14,168 bases of DNA from DASSWG01 sp035704905 (GCA_035704905.1 DASSWN010000147.1:1-14168); one strand, 5' to 3'; positions 1-7,208 are shown, counted from the stretch's first letter. Made by a program: numbers and translations. The notes: generated by a model not told the origin, from the letters alone.

Positions 1-1
1 C

Positions 2-415
2 AATTATAAATTTTGGTTCGGGATTGCCGCCGGATTTGCAATTCTCGTGAGCGTGGTACTCGGTCTGAAAATAACCAACCAACCAACCGGATTGGCCGCG
101 GTTTCACCCGAAATGGCACAAACGCAGGATTACTATACCAAAGTAATAAACAAAGAACTCCGAAATATTGCCAAACAGGAGTCGCCGGAAAATAAAATAC
201 TGATTCAAGATGCAATGGCCCAAATGAAAAAACTGGAAAATGATTTTGCGGTTTTACAGAAAGATTTGATTGCCAGTGGTGATGACAGCCGAATCATTTA
301 TGCAATGATCGCCAATTTTCAGAACCGTATTGGCATATTGAAAAAAGTATTGGAACAAATAGAGCAAGTTGAACAAATAAAACAGAAAAATCATGAAAAC
401 CAAATCACTATTTAA
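2..415 (+). CDS. Membrane protein resembling a flavobacterial anti-sigma factor (5' end outside window)
   Basis: The reading frame is open from the window edge and ends in TAA at 413-415, so the N-terminus is missing. Near the start is one hydrophobic membrane segment (about positions 11-67, WFGIAAGFAILVSVVLGL). It is followed by about 115 residues that are charged, helical and coiled-coil-like (MAQMKKLENDFAVLQKDL, then ILKKVLEQIEQVEQIKQK). A cytosolic N-terminus, one membrane helix and a Glu/Lys/Gln-rich helical tail, followed directly by a DUF4097-like gene, is the arrangement I know from flavobacterial ECF sigma factor / anti-sigma factor operons. The sigma gene would lie upstream, outside the window. 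The last 23 nt overlap the next gene, which implies translational coupling. The anti-sigma role is inferred from layout and general resemblance; no catalytic or zinc-binding motif is visible in this fragment. Confidence 0.7.
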   Translation, partial: NYKFWFGIAAGFAILVSVVLGLKITNQPTGLAAVSPEMAQTQDYYTKVINKELRNIAKQESPENKILIQDAMAQMKKLENDFAVLQKDLIASGDDSRIIYAMIANFQNRIGILKKVLEQIEQVEQIKQKNHENQITI

Positions 416-1481
416 ATTTGCGATCATTTTCTTTTGCCCGCTTTTTATTCATGCGGCCACCGAAAACGGCATAAAACAAACCAAAGAGAAAACCATAAAA
501 CGGGAATTCAAGGTGAATCCGAACGCTACGCTTCATATTGATAATAGTTACGGCAATTTGAACATTGTTACTTGGAACGAAAACCGCATCGAAATTGTAG
601 TGCATATCACCACCAGCGGTCGGGATCAAGAAGATGTGAAACGAAAACTCGATGCGATCACCGTAAATTTCAACGCATCGCCGAATATGGTTTCTGCGGA
701 AACAATATTCAACAAAAACCAATCTAATTCTTGGTGGAAGAATCTCTTTCAGAACAATTCCGCAAGTATGCAAATCGATTATTTCGTGAAAATGCCGATC
801 ACCAATCAAGTCGATTTAAATAACGACTACGGAAATATCAACCTCGACAAACTCGAAGGTCGCGCCAACATTAGTTGCGACTACGGAAAAATAATTACCA
901 AAGGCTTGATGGCCGAAAACAATTCCCTGAATTTTGACTATTCCGATAACTGCTATTTCGAATATATTAAAAGCGGTGAAATCAATGCAGATTACAGTGG
1001 TTTCACGGTTGCGAAAACCAATAACCTCACTGTGAATGCCGATTATACCGATGCGCGAATTGAAATTGCCGAAGATGTTTCCTTTGAATGCGATTATGGC
1101 AGCATGAAAATCCAGAAAGCCAACAACATTACCGGAAATGGCGATTATTTGACCATGGATTTTGGTGAAGTATATAAAAATATCACCATTGAAGCCGATT
1201 ATGGCGCGATTTCAATTGATCGATTGATGGAAACTGCTGGCAATGTGCGTATTAATTCCGATTATACAGGAATCGATATTGGCCTGCACCCGCAATATCA
1301 TTTTAGGTTCAATGTTGATCTGGAATATGCGTCACTCGATGCGCCTGAAGAATTTGAATTTTCGCACCGGATCAACGATTCGGGCGACAAACATTATAAA
1401 GGTTTTTATGGCGATAATTCCTCCAGTAATTCGGTCAGCATCGAATCGGATTATGGCAGTGTGGAATTTTATTTGAACTGA
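393..1481 (+). CDS. Secreted DUF4097-like beta-solenoid ('putative adhesin') protein with DYG repeats
   Basis: A 362-residue protein with an N-terminal signal peptide (basic MKTK, then a hydrophobic stretch ending about residue 21 at FIHA), so probably periplasmic or outer-surface. The distinctive feature is a repeat centred on Asp-Tyr-Gly/Ser/Thr. Its tyrosines fall at about residues 53, 146, 164, 183, 201, 218, 235, 252, 270, 291, 312 and 354. From 146 to 270 the spacing is 17-19 residues, each unit being a short beta strand plus turn, as expected for a stacked beta-solenoid. This matches the DUF4097 / putative adhesin type often encoded after sigma/anti-sigma pairs in Bacteroidetes. The ATG at 393 lies inside the preceding gene (23-nt overlap), so the two are probably co-translated. 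No enzymatic motif is seen. The name 'adhesin' is a family label and not a demonstrated function; a role in envelope stress sensing is inferred from context only. Confidence 0.75.
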   Translation: MKTKSLFKFAIIFFCPLFIHAATENGIKQTKEKTIKREFKVNPNATLHIDNSYGNLNIVTWNENRIEIVVHITTSGRDQEDVKRKLDAITVNFNASPNMVSAETIFNKNQSNSWWKNLFQNNSASMQIDYFVKMPITNQVDLNNDYGNINLDKLEGRANISCDYGKIITKGLMAENNSLNFDYSDNCYFEYIKSGEINADYSGFTVAKTNNLTVNADYTDARIEIAEDVSFECDYGSMKIQKANNITGNGDYLTMDFGEVYKNITIEADYGAISIDRLMETAGNVRINSDYTGIDIGLHPQYHFRFNVDLEYASLDAPEEFEFSHRINDSGDKHYKGFYGDNSSSNSVSIESDYGSVEFYLN

Positions 1482-1520
1482 AAAATGGAACACCAGACTT
1501 TTTCCGTAATTGTAGAAGCA

Positions 1521-1539
1521 GCGAAAATCTGCGAAATCT
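1521..1539. repeat. Short imperfect tandem repeat GCGAAAATCT / GCGAAATCT
   Basis: In the 167-nt gap between the DUF4097-like gene and the peptidase gene, GCGAAAATCT is followed immediately by GCGAAATCT and then a G-rich run. Short 'ATCTGCG' repeats of this type are scattered in intergenic DNA of Bacteroidetes (from general knowledge). It may be the remnant of such an element. No function is visible. Confidence 0.3.
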
Positions 1540-1587
1540 GGGGGAGAATGAATTCCATTCAAATTATTGCGCAATGCGAGAAACACC

Positions 1588-1619
1588 TTGCTTTTTAAGC
1601 TTCATTATTCCTATATTTG
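1588..1619 (+). promoter_or_regulatory. Bacteroidetes-type promoter for the M28 peptidase gene
   Basis: TATATTTG at 1612-1619 matches the Bacteroidetes -7 consensus TAnnTTTG exactly. TTG at 1588-1590 lies 21 nt upstream, close to the expected position of the -33 element (TTTG/TTG). The predicted transcription start is near 1625, giving a leader of only about 25 nt before the TTG start codon at 1649. The leader has no Shine-Dalgarno sequence, as is usual in this phylum. Confidence 0.6.
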
Positions 1620-1648
1620 GAAACTTAACCTTTTAAAAAATAGAAATT

Positions 1649-3202
1649 TTGAAAAAATGGACCAAACTGTGGCTGTTGTTTTTTGTGATTGGAATCAATT
1701 CTATTTGCGCACAAGAAAACCAAACCATTCAAAACATCGTCAACGAAGCACGTGAAAATTCGCAATTGGAAAACCTTGCACATGAATTGATGGATGTAAT
1801 CGGACCGCGTTTGGTTGGCACACCGCAGATGCTTAACGCACATAATTGGGCGGTTAAGAAATTTGAAAGTTGGGGAATTCCTGCCGAAAATCAAGAATGG
1901 GGAAAATGGCGCGGTTGGGAACGGGGCATAACGCATATCGATATGGTTTCACCTCGAATCCGAACCTTAGCGGGTAGAATATTGGCTTGGAGTCCCGGTA
2001 CCAAAAAAAATGGAATTACCGCGGAAGTAATTGCCCTTCCGGAAAATATCGCTGATTCGATCGCGTTCCAAAAATGGTTGCCCAATGTAAAGGGGAAATT
2101 TGTGTTGGTTTCCATGAAACAACCGACAGGAAGACCCGATGAAAACTGGAAAGAATATGCCACAGAAGCTACTTTCGAAAAAATGAAAGCCGAACGCAAA
2201 GCACAACAAGAAAAATGGTATGCTTTTTTCAAAAAAATTGGTTATACCTCGCGAACTTTGCCGAAGGCTTTGGAAGAAAATGGGGCGGTTGGAGTGCTTA
2301 GTTCTTATTGGTCCAAAGGTTTTGGTGTGAACAAGGTTTTTGGTGCTTATACCGACAAAATTCCCAGTGTGGATATTTCTTTGGAAGATTACGGGCTGCT
2401 TTACCGCCTCGTTGAACATGGCGAAAAACCCGAAATAAAACTAATGGCACAAGCAAAAGATTTGGGACCTCAGCCGACTTTCAATACCATTGCCCGAATC
2501 GAAGGCACGGAAAAACCCAATGAGTATGTGGTGCTTTCGGCGCATTTCGATTCGTGGGACGGCGCCACCGGTGCAACGGATAACGGCACCGGAAGTATTT
2601 TGATGATGGAAACCGCCCGGGTTTTAAAAAAAATATACCCCAATCCGAAACGCACAATCTTGATTGGTTTATGGGGAAGTGAAGAACAGGGCCTCAACGG
2701 TTCGCGCGCATTTGTGGAAGACCATCCGGAAATTGTGGCGAATATCCAAGCCGTTTTCAATCAAGATAACGGTACGGGAAGAGTGGTGCGTATTTCCGGC
2801 AGCGGGTTTTTGAATGCGTATGATTACTTGGGTCGCTGGCTTTCAAAAGTTCCCGATACGGTTTCCCGCCATATCGAAACCGATTTTCCAGGACGACCCG
2901 GCCGTGGCGGAACCGATTATGCCTCTTTCTTGGCAGCGGGTGCGCCAGCTTTCAATCTGAGTTCCTTGAGTTGGGATTATTGGAATTACACCTGGCATAC
3001 CAACCGCGATACTTATGATAAAATTGTTTTTGATGAAGTTGAAAACAATGTGGTCCTAACAGCTATTTTGGCCTTTATGGCAAGTGAAGATGCGGAAACT
3101 ACTTCGCGTGAACAAATTAGGATGCCAATCGATGCAGATACTGGCGAACGCCAAACCTGGCCGGAACCAAAGTCTCCGGAGAGAAATGGGGGAATGGATT
3201 AG
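1649..3202 (+). CDS. Secreted M28-family zinc metallopeptidase (carboxypeptidase Q-like)
   Basis: A 517-residue exported peptidase that should remove residues from peptides outside the cytoplasm using two zinc ions. The signal peptide is residues 1-21 (KKWTKLWLLFFVIGINSICA). Residues about 110-265 resemble the PA-type insert that precedes or interrupts this fold; the catalytic part follows. The M28 ligands are visible: H299 and D301 in SAHFDSWDG, D311 in ATDNGTG, the E345-E346 pair in GSEEQG, D373 in NQDNGTG and H450 in TWHTNRDTYD. The set is complete, so it is probably active. The start is TTG at 1649: an in-frame stop lies at 1634-1636, and the next Met (residue 48) would remove the signal peptide. 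It is transcribed alone from its own promoter. The exact substrate preference cannot be read from sequence; aminopeptidase or carboxypeptidase Q-like dipeptidase are both possible. Confidence 0.9.
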   Translation: MKKWTKLWLLFFVIGINSICAQENQTIQNIVNEARENSQLENLAHELMDVIGPRLVGTPQMLNAHNWAVKKFESWGIPAENQEWGKWRGWERGITHIDMVSPRIRTLAGRILAWSPGTKKNGITAEVIALPENIADSIAFQKWLPNVKGKFVLVSMKQPTGRPDENWKEYATEATFEKMKAERKAQQEKWYAFFKKIGYTSRTLPKALEENGAVGVLSSYWSKGFGVNKVFGAYTDKIPSVDISLEDYGLLYRLVEHGEKPEIKLMAQAKDLGPQPTFNTIARIEGTEKPNEYVVLSAHFDSWDGATGATDNGTGSILMMETARVLKKIYPNPKRTILIGLWGSEEQGLNGSRAFVEDHPEIVANIQAVFNQDNGTGRVVRISGSGFLNAYDYLGRWLSKVPDTVSRHIETDFPGRPGRGGTDYASFLAAGAPAFNLSSLSWDYWNYTWHTNRDTYDKIVFDEVENNVVLTAILAFMASEDAETTSREQIRMPIDADTGERQTWPEPKSPERNGGMD

Positions 3203-3293
3203 TTTTCCCTAAAATTGATTGCTCGTTACAATAGTGCCGAAGAAAGATTTTTACTGTGGGGAAATAAGATGGATAAATTATATCGAGGTTCCA

Positions 3294-3812
3294 TTAAATG
3301 TCCGGTTCAAAATCCAAACAAATCGAATTCATGCAAAAGCGTTTGTAGGTGGGTGGCGGACCATCGTTGAAAATATGACCCAAATGCGAATTGCATCGGC
3401 CGCATTCAACTTCAATCCGTTGCATTCCGTGTGAATTGTCTTCTTTATAAATCACCGAATTTTCGGAAATAGGTTCGTAAAAACTCGGCCAGCCGCAGGT
3501 GCTTGCAAATTTTGCATCTGCGCGGAACAATACATTGCCGCAAACGGCGCAATAATAAGTTCCTTTTGCATCACTGTTCCAATATTTCCCCGAGAATCGC
3601 CTTTCGGTGCCTTGTTCGCGGGCCACGGCATACAAATCGGGTGGCAGTATTTTTTCCCAAGTGGAATTTGAAACGTTCAACTTGGTCGTATCGGTGCGGG
3701 AATAATAAGGGTTATTTGAATGATTTTTGTCTTGCATTGGGTGTTTTTGAGCATTTCCTTCACAGGAAAATAAGGAAAGAAAAAATAAGGATAAAATCAG
3801 TAATTTCATCAT
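3294..3812 (-). CDS. msrB: Peptide methionine (R)-S-oxide reductase, lipoprotein form
   Basis: A 172-residue protein that reduces methionine-(R)-sulfoxide in oxidised proteins. The start MMKLLILSLFFLSLFSC has a lipobox (LFSC, Cys17), so mature protein should be lipid-anchored in the envelope and not cytosolic. The MsrB core follows from about residue 45. Zinc ligands are CAVC (C88, C91) and CGRC (C137, C140). The GWPSF motif at 107-111 is preceded by C106 in the usual resolving position. The catalytic Cys is C160 in RFCMNS. SHLGHIFNDGP is typical of the family. It converges with the M28 peptidase gene (91-nt gap with no convincing terminator). It could be reduced by a periplasmic thiol relay, but no partner is encoded nearby. 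Two ATG codons are adjacent (3812 and 3809); either gives the same signal peptide. Confidence 0.93.
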   Translation of the reverse strand: MMKLLILSLFFLSLFSCEGNAQKHPMQDKNHSNNPYYSRTDTTKLNVSNSTWEKILPPDLYAVAREQGTERRFSGKYWNSDAKGTYYCAVCGNVLFRADAKFASTCGWPSFYEPISENSVIYKEDNSHGMQRIEVECGRCNSHLGHIFNDGPPPTYKRFCMNSICLDFEPDI

Positions 3813-3834
3813 GGTTCATTTTTTCAAATAAACT

Positions 3835-3842
3835 CAAAAATA
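3835..3842 (-). promoter_or_regulatory. Candidate -7 element for msrB
   Basis: On the minus strand TATTTTTG (TAnnTTTG consensus) lies 23 nt upstream of the msrB start. No good -33 element is seen at the expected distance, so support rests on the -7 box and its position. Confidence 0.4.
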
Positions 3843-3926
3843 ATACCACTATTTTTCTCGGTTTTTTTGATTTGCAAGTCTTTATTATACTTACCTGGTT
3901 TTTAAAACCATGCAGGAGCGGAAAAC

Positions 3927-3947
3927 CTTGAACTTTGAACCTTGAAC
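3927..3947. repeat. Heptamer tandem repeat (C/T)TTGAAC x3
   Basis: CTTGAAC, TTTGAAC and CTTGAAC follow each other with an exact 7-bp period, starting 3 nt beyond the hemF stop codon. GGTTCAA-type heptamer repeats are a familiar intergenic feature of Bacteroidetes genomes (general knowledge). Only three units are present here. Confidence 0.6.
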
Positions 3948-3950
3948 CGT

Positions 3951-4874
3951 TCACACCCAATCCTTCGGTTTTTCCAGAACTTTGATCAACTTCTCTTCCT
4001 CGCTTCCCGTTTTCGGATGATGATCGTAAACCCATTGCACTTTTGGGGGCAAACTCATCAAAATACTTTCGATGCGCCCGTTGGTTTTCAGCCCAAATAA
4101 GGTGCCTTTGTCGTGCACCAAATTGAATTCGACGTAACGTCCGCGCCGAATTTCCTGCCAGGTTCTGTTTTCTTCGGAATAGGGCAAATCTTTTCTTTTT
4201 TCAACTATCGGAACATAAGCATCCAAAAAATGATCGCTAGAATCTTTTACAAAATTGTACCAATCTTCCAAACTTTTTTCTTCGGAAGGCCTACAATAAT
4301 CGAAAAATAAACCACCAATTCCGCGCGCTTCCCCGCGATGGGAATTCCAAAAATAGGAATCGCATTTTTGTTTGAATTCAGCATAGAAATTGGGATCATG
4401 TCGATCGCAAACTATTTTGCAAATTCGATGGAAATGTTTGGCATCTTCTTCAAAAAGATAATAGGGCGTCAAATCCAAACCGCCACCAAACCATTGGTCA
4501 ACGATATTTCCGTTGTGATCATACATTTCGAAATAGCGCCAATTGGCATGAACCGTTGGCACCATCGGACTTATCGGATGTAGTACCAAGCTGAGACCGC
4601 AAGCAAAGAAATTGGAATTTTCAACTTGAAGGTTTTCTTGCATGGCTTGGGGCAGTTCGCCGTGAACGGCCGAAATGTTCACGCCGCCTTTTTCGAAGAC
4701 CGCTCCGCCCGCCCCGCCATTTGGCGGGTTTTCAATTACCCGTGTTCTTCCGCCGCCGCCTTCCGAGCGTTTCCAATTATCTTCGCGGAATTTTGCTTTT
4801 CCATCGATTTCTTCCAGTTTTAAAGTAATTTCTCCCTGAAGTTTTTCAATATGGGATTTGAATTTTTCTTTCAT
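3951..4874 (-). CDS. hemF: Oxygen-dependent coproporphyrinogen III oxidase
   Basis: A 307-residue cytosolic haem-biosynthesis enzyme that oxidatively decarboxylates coproporphyrinogen III to protoporphyrinogen IX using O2. Family signatures are present in order: GGGGRTRVI (39-47), VFEKGGVNISAVHG (59-72), LSLVLHPISPMVPTVHANWR (94-113, including the conserved His109), WFGGGLDLTPYY (128-139), SHRGEARGIGGLFFDY (178-193) and GRYVEFNLVHDKGTLFGL (245-262). Length matches the usual 300 or so residues. The odd feature is an extra block, about residues 48-57 (ENPPNGGAGG), between the GGGG(T)RV motif and VFEKGG. It coincides with a GC-rich palindrome in the DNA and looks like an in-frame insertion. The gene has its own promoter region, and the presence of HemF implies an aerobic lifestyle. 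The stop codon is TGA at 3951-3953. Confidence 0.95.
   Translation of the reverse strand: MKEKFKSHIEKLQGEITLKLEEIDGKAKFREDNWKRSEGGGGRTRVIENPPNGGAGGAVFEKGGVNISAVHGELPQAMQENLQVENSNFFACGLSLVLHPISPMVPTVHANWRYFEMYDHNGNIVDQWFGGGLDLTPYYLFEEDAKHFHRICKIVCDRHDPNFYAEFKQKCDSYFWNSHRGEARGIGGLFFDYCRPSEEKSLEDWYNFVKDSSDHFLDAYVPIVEKRKDLPYSEENRTWQEIRRGRYVEFNLVHDKGTLFGLKTNGRIESILMSLPPKVQWVYDHHPKTGSEEEKLIKVLEKPKDWV
4713..4728. repeat. GC-rich palindrome inside hemF (in-frame insertion)
   Basis: CCCGCC (4713-4718), loop ATTT and GGCGGG (4723-4728) form a perfect 6-bp stem within the hemF reading frame. On the coding strand the block starts GAAAACCCGCCAAATGG and is translated ENPPNGGAGG. It matches in plan and sequence the palindrome in the DPP III gene at 7577-7595, which suggests both belong to one family of small palindromic insertions. 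Confidence 0.55.
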
Positions 4875-4899
4875 TCAACTTGAGGATTTATTGGATTTT

Positions 4900-4928
4900 C
4901 CTGCAAGGTTTTATTTTACCCTTGTAGG
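4900..4928. repeat. Palindromic spacer in the hemF leader (copy A)
   Basis: CCTGCAAGG (4900-4908) pairs with CCTTGTAGG (4920-4928), with one G-T wobble, around an 11-nt AT-rich loop. It lies 26 nt upstream of the hemF start and downstream of its candidate -7 box, so it should be transcribed as part of the hemF leader. Its core, including the loop, is nearly identical (24 of 25 bases) to the hairpin at 5026-5056. Together with the hairpins at 5026 and 5113 and the hemF -7 box it accounts for most of the gene-free stretch 4875-5195. Confidence 0.6.
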
Positions 4929-4966
4929 CTTTTTCTTGGCTTAAAACCATTTTGAAAATAGAACGT

Positions 4967-4974
4967 CAAAATTA
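4967..4974 (-). promoter_or_regulatory. Candidate -7 element for hemF
   Basis: Minus-strand TAATTTTG fits TAnnTTTG exactly. A start site near 4961 would give a leader of about 85 nt that contains the hairpin at 4900-4928. No clear -33 box is visible. Confidence 0.45.
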
Positions 4975-5025
4975 CGGAATTACCGCAGAGAATCCTTTTG
5001 GTATAAACATTTTCCTATAATCAAG

Positions 5026-5056
5026 ACCTACAAGGTTTTATTTTAACCTTGTAGGT
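5026..5056. repeat. Perfect 12-bp hairpin (copy B of the spacer element), terminator-like
   Basis: ACCTACAAGGTT (5026-5037) and AACCTTGTAGGT (5045-5056) form a perfect 12-bp stem with a 7-nt loop TTATTTT, followed by a T tract on the plus strand. It sits between typA and the hemF promoter. It is the better-preserved copy of the element at 4900-4928. It can act as a terminator, but both adjacent genes are on the minus strand, and on that side it would lie after the stronger hairpin at 5113-5145. Confidence 0.65.
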
Positions 5057-5112
5057 TTTTAAATGAAAAGACAAACTTATCGATTTTTGGCCACATTTTT
5101 CTAAAAACAACA

Positions 5113-5145
5113 AAGCCTTTCAGGGTTTCGAACCCTGAAAGGCTT
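5113..5145 (-). terminator. Hairpin terminator behind typA
   Basis: A perfect 15-bp stem (AAGCCTTTCAGGGTT, 5113-5127, with 5131-5145) closes on a 3-nt loop TCG. It lies 50 nt beyond the typA stop. On the minus strand it is followed by TGTTGTTTTT. Position and T-rich tail fit an intrinsic terminator for typA. Confidence 0.7.
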
Positions 5146-5195
5146 GGGAATATCAAGCAAAATCCGACGGAAAGCAAGGCTTTCGGTTGAAGTTT

Positions 5196-6992
5196 CTAAG
5201 CGATTTTGTTCCGTTTCCGTTCGTTTTCCGTTAGATAGATTTTGCGCAACCGCAACGACTTCGGGGTTACTTCTACATATTCATCTTTCTGGATGTATTC
5301 CAAAGCTTCTTCAAGCGAGAATTTGATCGCCGGAACGATTTTGGCTTTGTCATCCGCACCGGAACTCCGTACGTTGGAGAGTTTTTTGGTTTTGGTAATA
5401 TTCACCGTAAGATCATCTTGTCGTGAATTTTCACCAATTACTTGTCCTTCGTAAATCGGCTCGCCCGGATCCACAAAAAACTTTCCGCGATCTTGCAATT
5501 TATCAATGGAATATGGGATTGCGGTTCCTTTTTCCATCGAAACCAACGAACCGTTTTGGCGTTGGGGAATTCCGCCCTTTAAGGGTTGATATTCTTTGAA
5601 ACGGTGGGCCATAATAGCTTCTCCGGCAGTAGCCGTGAGCAATTGGTTGCGCATACCGATAATTCCACGTGATGGAATCATAAATTGGCAAATCATTCGC
5701 TCGCCTTTGGATTCCATGGAAATCATTTCACCTTTTCGCATGGTAACCATTTCAACGGCTTTTCCGGAAACATCTTCAGGCAAATCGATGGTTAGTTCTT
5801 CGACAGGTTCACATTTTACGCCGTCGATTTCTTTGATAATAACTTGCGGTTGTCCAATTTGAAGTTCGTATCCTTCCCTTCTCATGGTTTCAATCAATAC
5901 CGAAAGGTGCAAAACCCCGCGACCATAAACGATGAATTTATCGGCGCTGTCGGTTTCTTCAACACGCAGGGCAAGGTTTTTTTCCAATTCTTTTGTCAAA
6001 CGGTCTTTGATATGGCGGGAGGTCACGTATTTTCCATCCTTTCCAAAAAATGGTGAATCATTTATGGTGAACAACATGCTCATTGTTGGTTCATCGATGG
6101 CAATGGTTTTCAAGCCTTGCGGGTTTTCAAAATCGGCAACGGTATCGCCAATTTCGAAACCTTCCAATCCTACGATGGCGCAAATATCGCCACCTTGAAC
6201 TTCTTGAATTTTTCTTCGGCCCAAACCTTCAAAGGTGTGGAGTTCTTTTATTTTCGTTTTTTTGATGGAACCATCGCGTTTCACCAAGGAAACCTGCATC
6301 CCTTCTTTTAAAGTCCCACGCTGCAAGCGCCCAATTGCGATACGTCCGGTGAAGGAAGAAAAATCCAGTGAAGTAATCAACAATTGTGGGCTTCCAGCTT
6401 CAATTTTTGGAGAAGGAATATGTTCCACCACCATATCCAATAGTGGTTCGATGTTTTCGGTTTGTTTTCTCCAATCTTCGCTCATCCAGTTGTTTTTGGC
6501 GGAACCATAAACGCTGGGGAAATCGAGTTGCCATTCTTCCGCACCGAGTTCGAACATTAAATCGAACACCTTTTCATGAACTTCTTCCGGTGTGCAGTTT
6601 TCTTTATCGACTTTATTGATTACCACACAGGGTTTCAAACCTAAATCCAAAGCTTTCTGCAAAACAAAACGGGTTTGTGGCATTGGGCCTTCAAAAGCAT
6701 CAACCAACAGCAAAACCCCATCGGCCATGTTCAAAACACGTTCCACTTCCCCACCAAAATCGGCATGGCCCGGGGTATCGATAATATTTATTTTGGTGCC
6801 TTTATAAATGACCGAGACGTTTTTGGAAGTAATGGTGATCCCGCGTTCACGTTCCAAATCGTTGCTGTCAAGAATTAAATCTTGGGTGTGCTCATTGGCG
6901 CGAAAAAGTTGGCAATGGTGCATAATTTTATCGACCAAGGTGGTTTTCCCGTGGTCAACGTGTGCAATAATGGCGATATTTTTAATATTCAT
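5196..6992 (-). CDS. typA: Translational GTPase TypA/BipA
   Basis: A 598-residue ribosome-binding GTPase of the elongation-factor class, which helps 50S subunit assembly and translation under stress or cold. The G domain shows the P-loop AHVDHGKTTL (10-19), RERGITI, DTPGHADFGGEVERVL and NKVDKE. Domain II, the EF-G-like domain III/V region and the BipA-specific C-terminal domain follow (TIDLPEDVSGKAVEMVTMRKG, MIPSRGIIGMRNQLLTATAGEAIMAHRF, and the closing LRLRKIYLTENERKR). Length is normal for the family and nothing is missing. The distinction from LepA and EF-G rests on the C-terminal motifs and the characteristic LLLVDAFEGPMPQTRFVLQKAL. It is transcribed alone, with a promoter at about 7020 and a hairpin terminator at 5113-5145. 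Confidence 0.97.
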   Translation of the reverse strand: MNIKNIAIIAHVDHGKTTLVDKIMHHCQLFRANEHTQDLILDSNDLERERGITITSKNVSVIYKGTKINIIDTPGHADFGGEVERVLNMADGVLLLVDAFEGPMPQTRFVLQKALDLGLKPCVVINKVDKENCTPEEVHEKVFDLMFELGAEEWQLDFPSVYGSAKNNWMSEDWRKQTENIEPLLDMVVEHIPSPKIEAGSPQLLITSLDFSSFTGRIAIGRLQRGTLKEGMQVSLVKRDGSIKKTKIKELHTFEGLGRRKIQEVQGGDICAIVGLEGFEIGDTVADFENPQGLKTIAIDEPTMSMLFTINDSPFFGKDGKYVTSRHIKDRLTKELEKNLALRVEETDSADKFIVYGRGVLHLSVLIETMRREGYELQIGQPQVIIKEIDGVKCEPVEELTIDLPEDVSGKAVEMVTMRKGEMISMESKGERMICQFMIPSRGIIGMRNQLLTATAGEAIMAHRFKEYQPLKGGIPQRQNGSLVSMEKGTAIPYSIDKLQDRGKFFVDPGEPIYEGQVIGENSRQDDLTVNITKTKKLSNVRSSGADDKAKIVPAIKFSLEEALEYIQKDEYVEVTPKSLRLRKIYLTENERKRNKIA

Positions 6993-7017
6993 AAAGGCCC
7001 CATTTTTTTTGAGGGTG

Positions 7018-7025
7018 CAAAAGTA
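7018..7025 (-). promoter_or_regulatory. Promoter -7 element for typA
   Basis: Minus-strand TACTTTTG, followed by CACCC, is an exact TAnnTTTG match of a form very common in flavobacteria. It lies 26 nt upstream of the typA ATG. No -33 box is obvious. Confidence 0.55.
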
Positions 7026-7156
7026 CGTTTTAATTTTGGATATTTTTGTTAAGTTGTTCAGGGAGAAAAGAAAGTTTTTTCACGGAAAGATTGGGGTTAT
7101 TTCAACAATTTCTTGCTTTAAACAAAAGGGTTGAAATTCATAAGTTCCATTCATGA

Positions 7157-7186
7157 AAAATCCCGGAGAGTTGTCTCCGGGATTTT
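7157..7186 (-). terminator. Hairpin terminator between the DPP III gene and typA
   Basis: AAAATCCCGGAGA (7157-7169) pairs perfectly over 13 bp with 7174-7186 around a GTTG loop. It lies 23 nt beyond the DPP III stop on the minus strand. Stem ends of A and T runs on both sides give U tracts in either direction. It should end DPP III transcription before the typA promoter. Confidence 0.75.
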
Positions 7187-7208
7187 CTAATTACTATGAC
7201 TCGAAAAC

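Noticed and set aside
408..809. 133-residue minus-strand ORF inside the DUF4097-like gene
   Set aside because: Lies wholly within a well-supported secreted repeat protein on the other strand and has no recognisable domain; it is a shadow frame.
1967..2419. 150-residue minus-strand ORF opposite the M28 peptidase
   Set aside because: The plus-strand gene has complete zinc-ligand motifs; the opposite frame has no homology signs or promoter.
3203..3293. Terminator between the convergent M28 and msrB genes (TTTTCCC ... GGGGAAA)
   Set aside because: The arms are separated by about 45 nt with no U tract; too weak to call.
3896..3910. TGGTTTT-T-AAAACCA as the hemF terminator
   Set aside because: A 7-bp, mostly A-T stem with a one-base loop is too unstable and has no clear U tract on the minus strand.
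3503..3931. 142-residue plus-strand ORF over msrB and the following spacer
   Set aside because: Overlaps the unambiguous MsrB coding sequence and continues into repeat-containing intergenic DNA.
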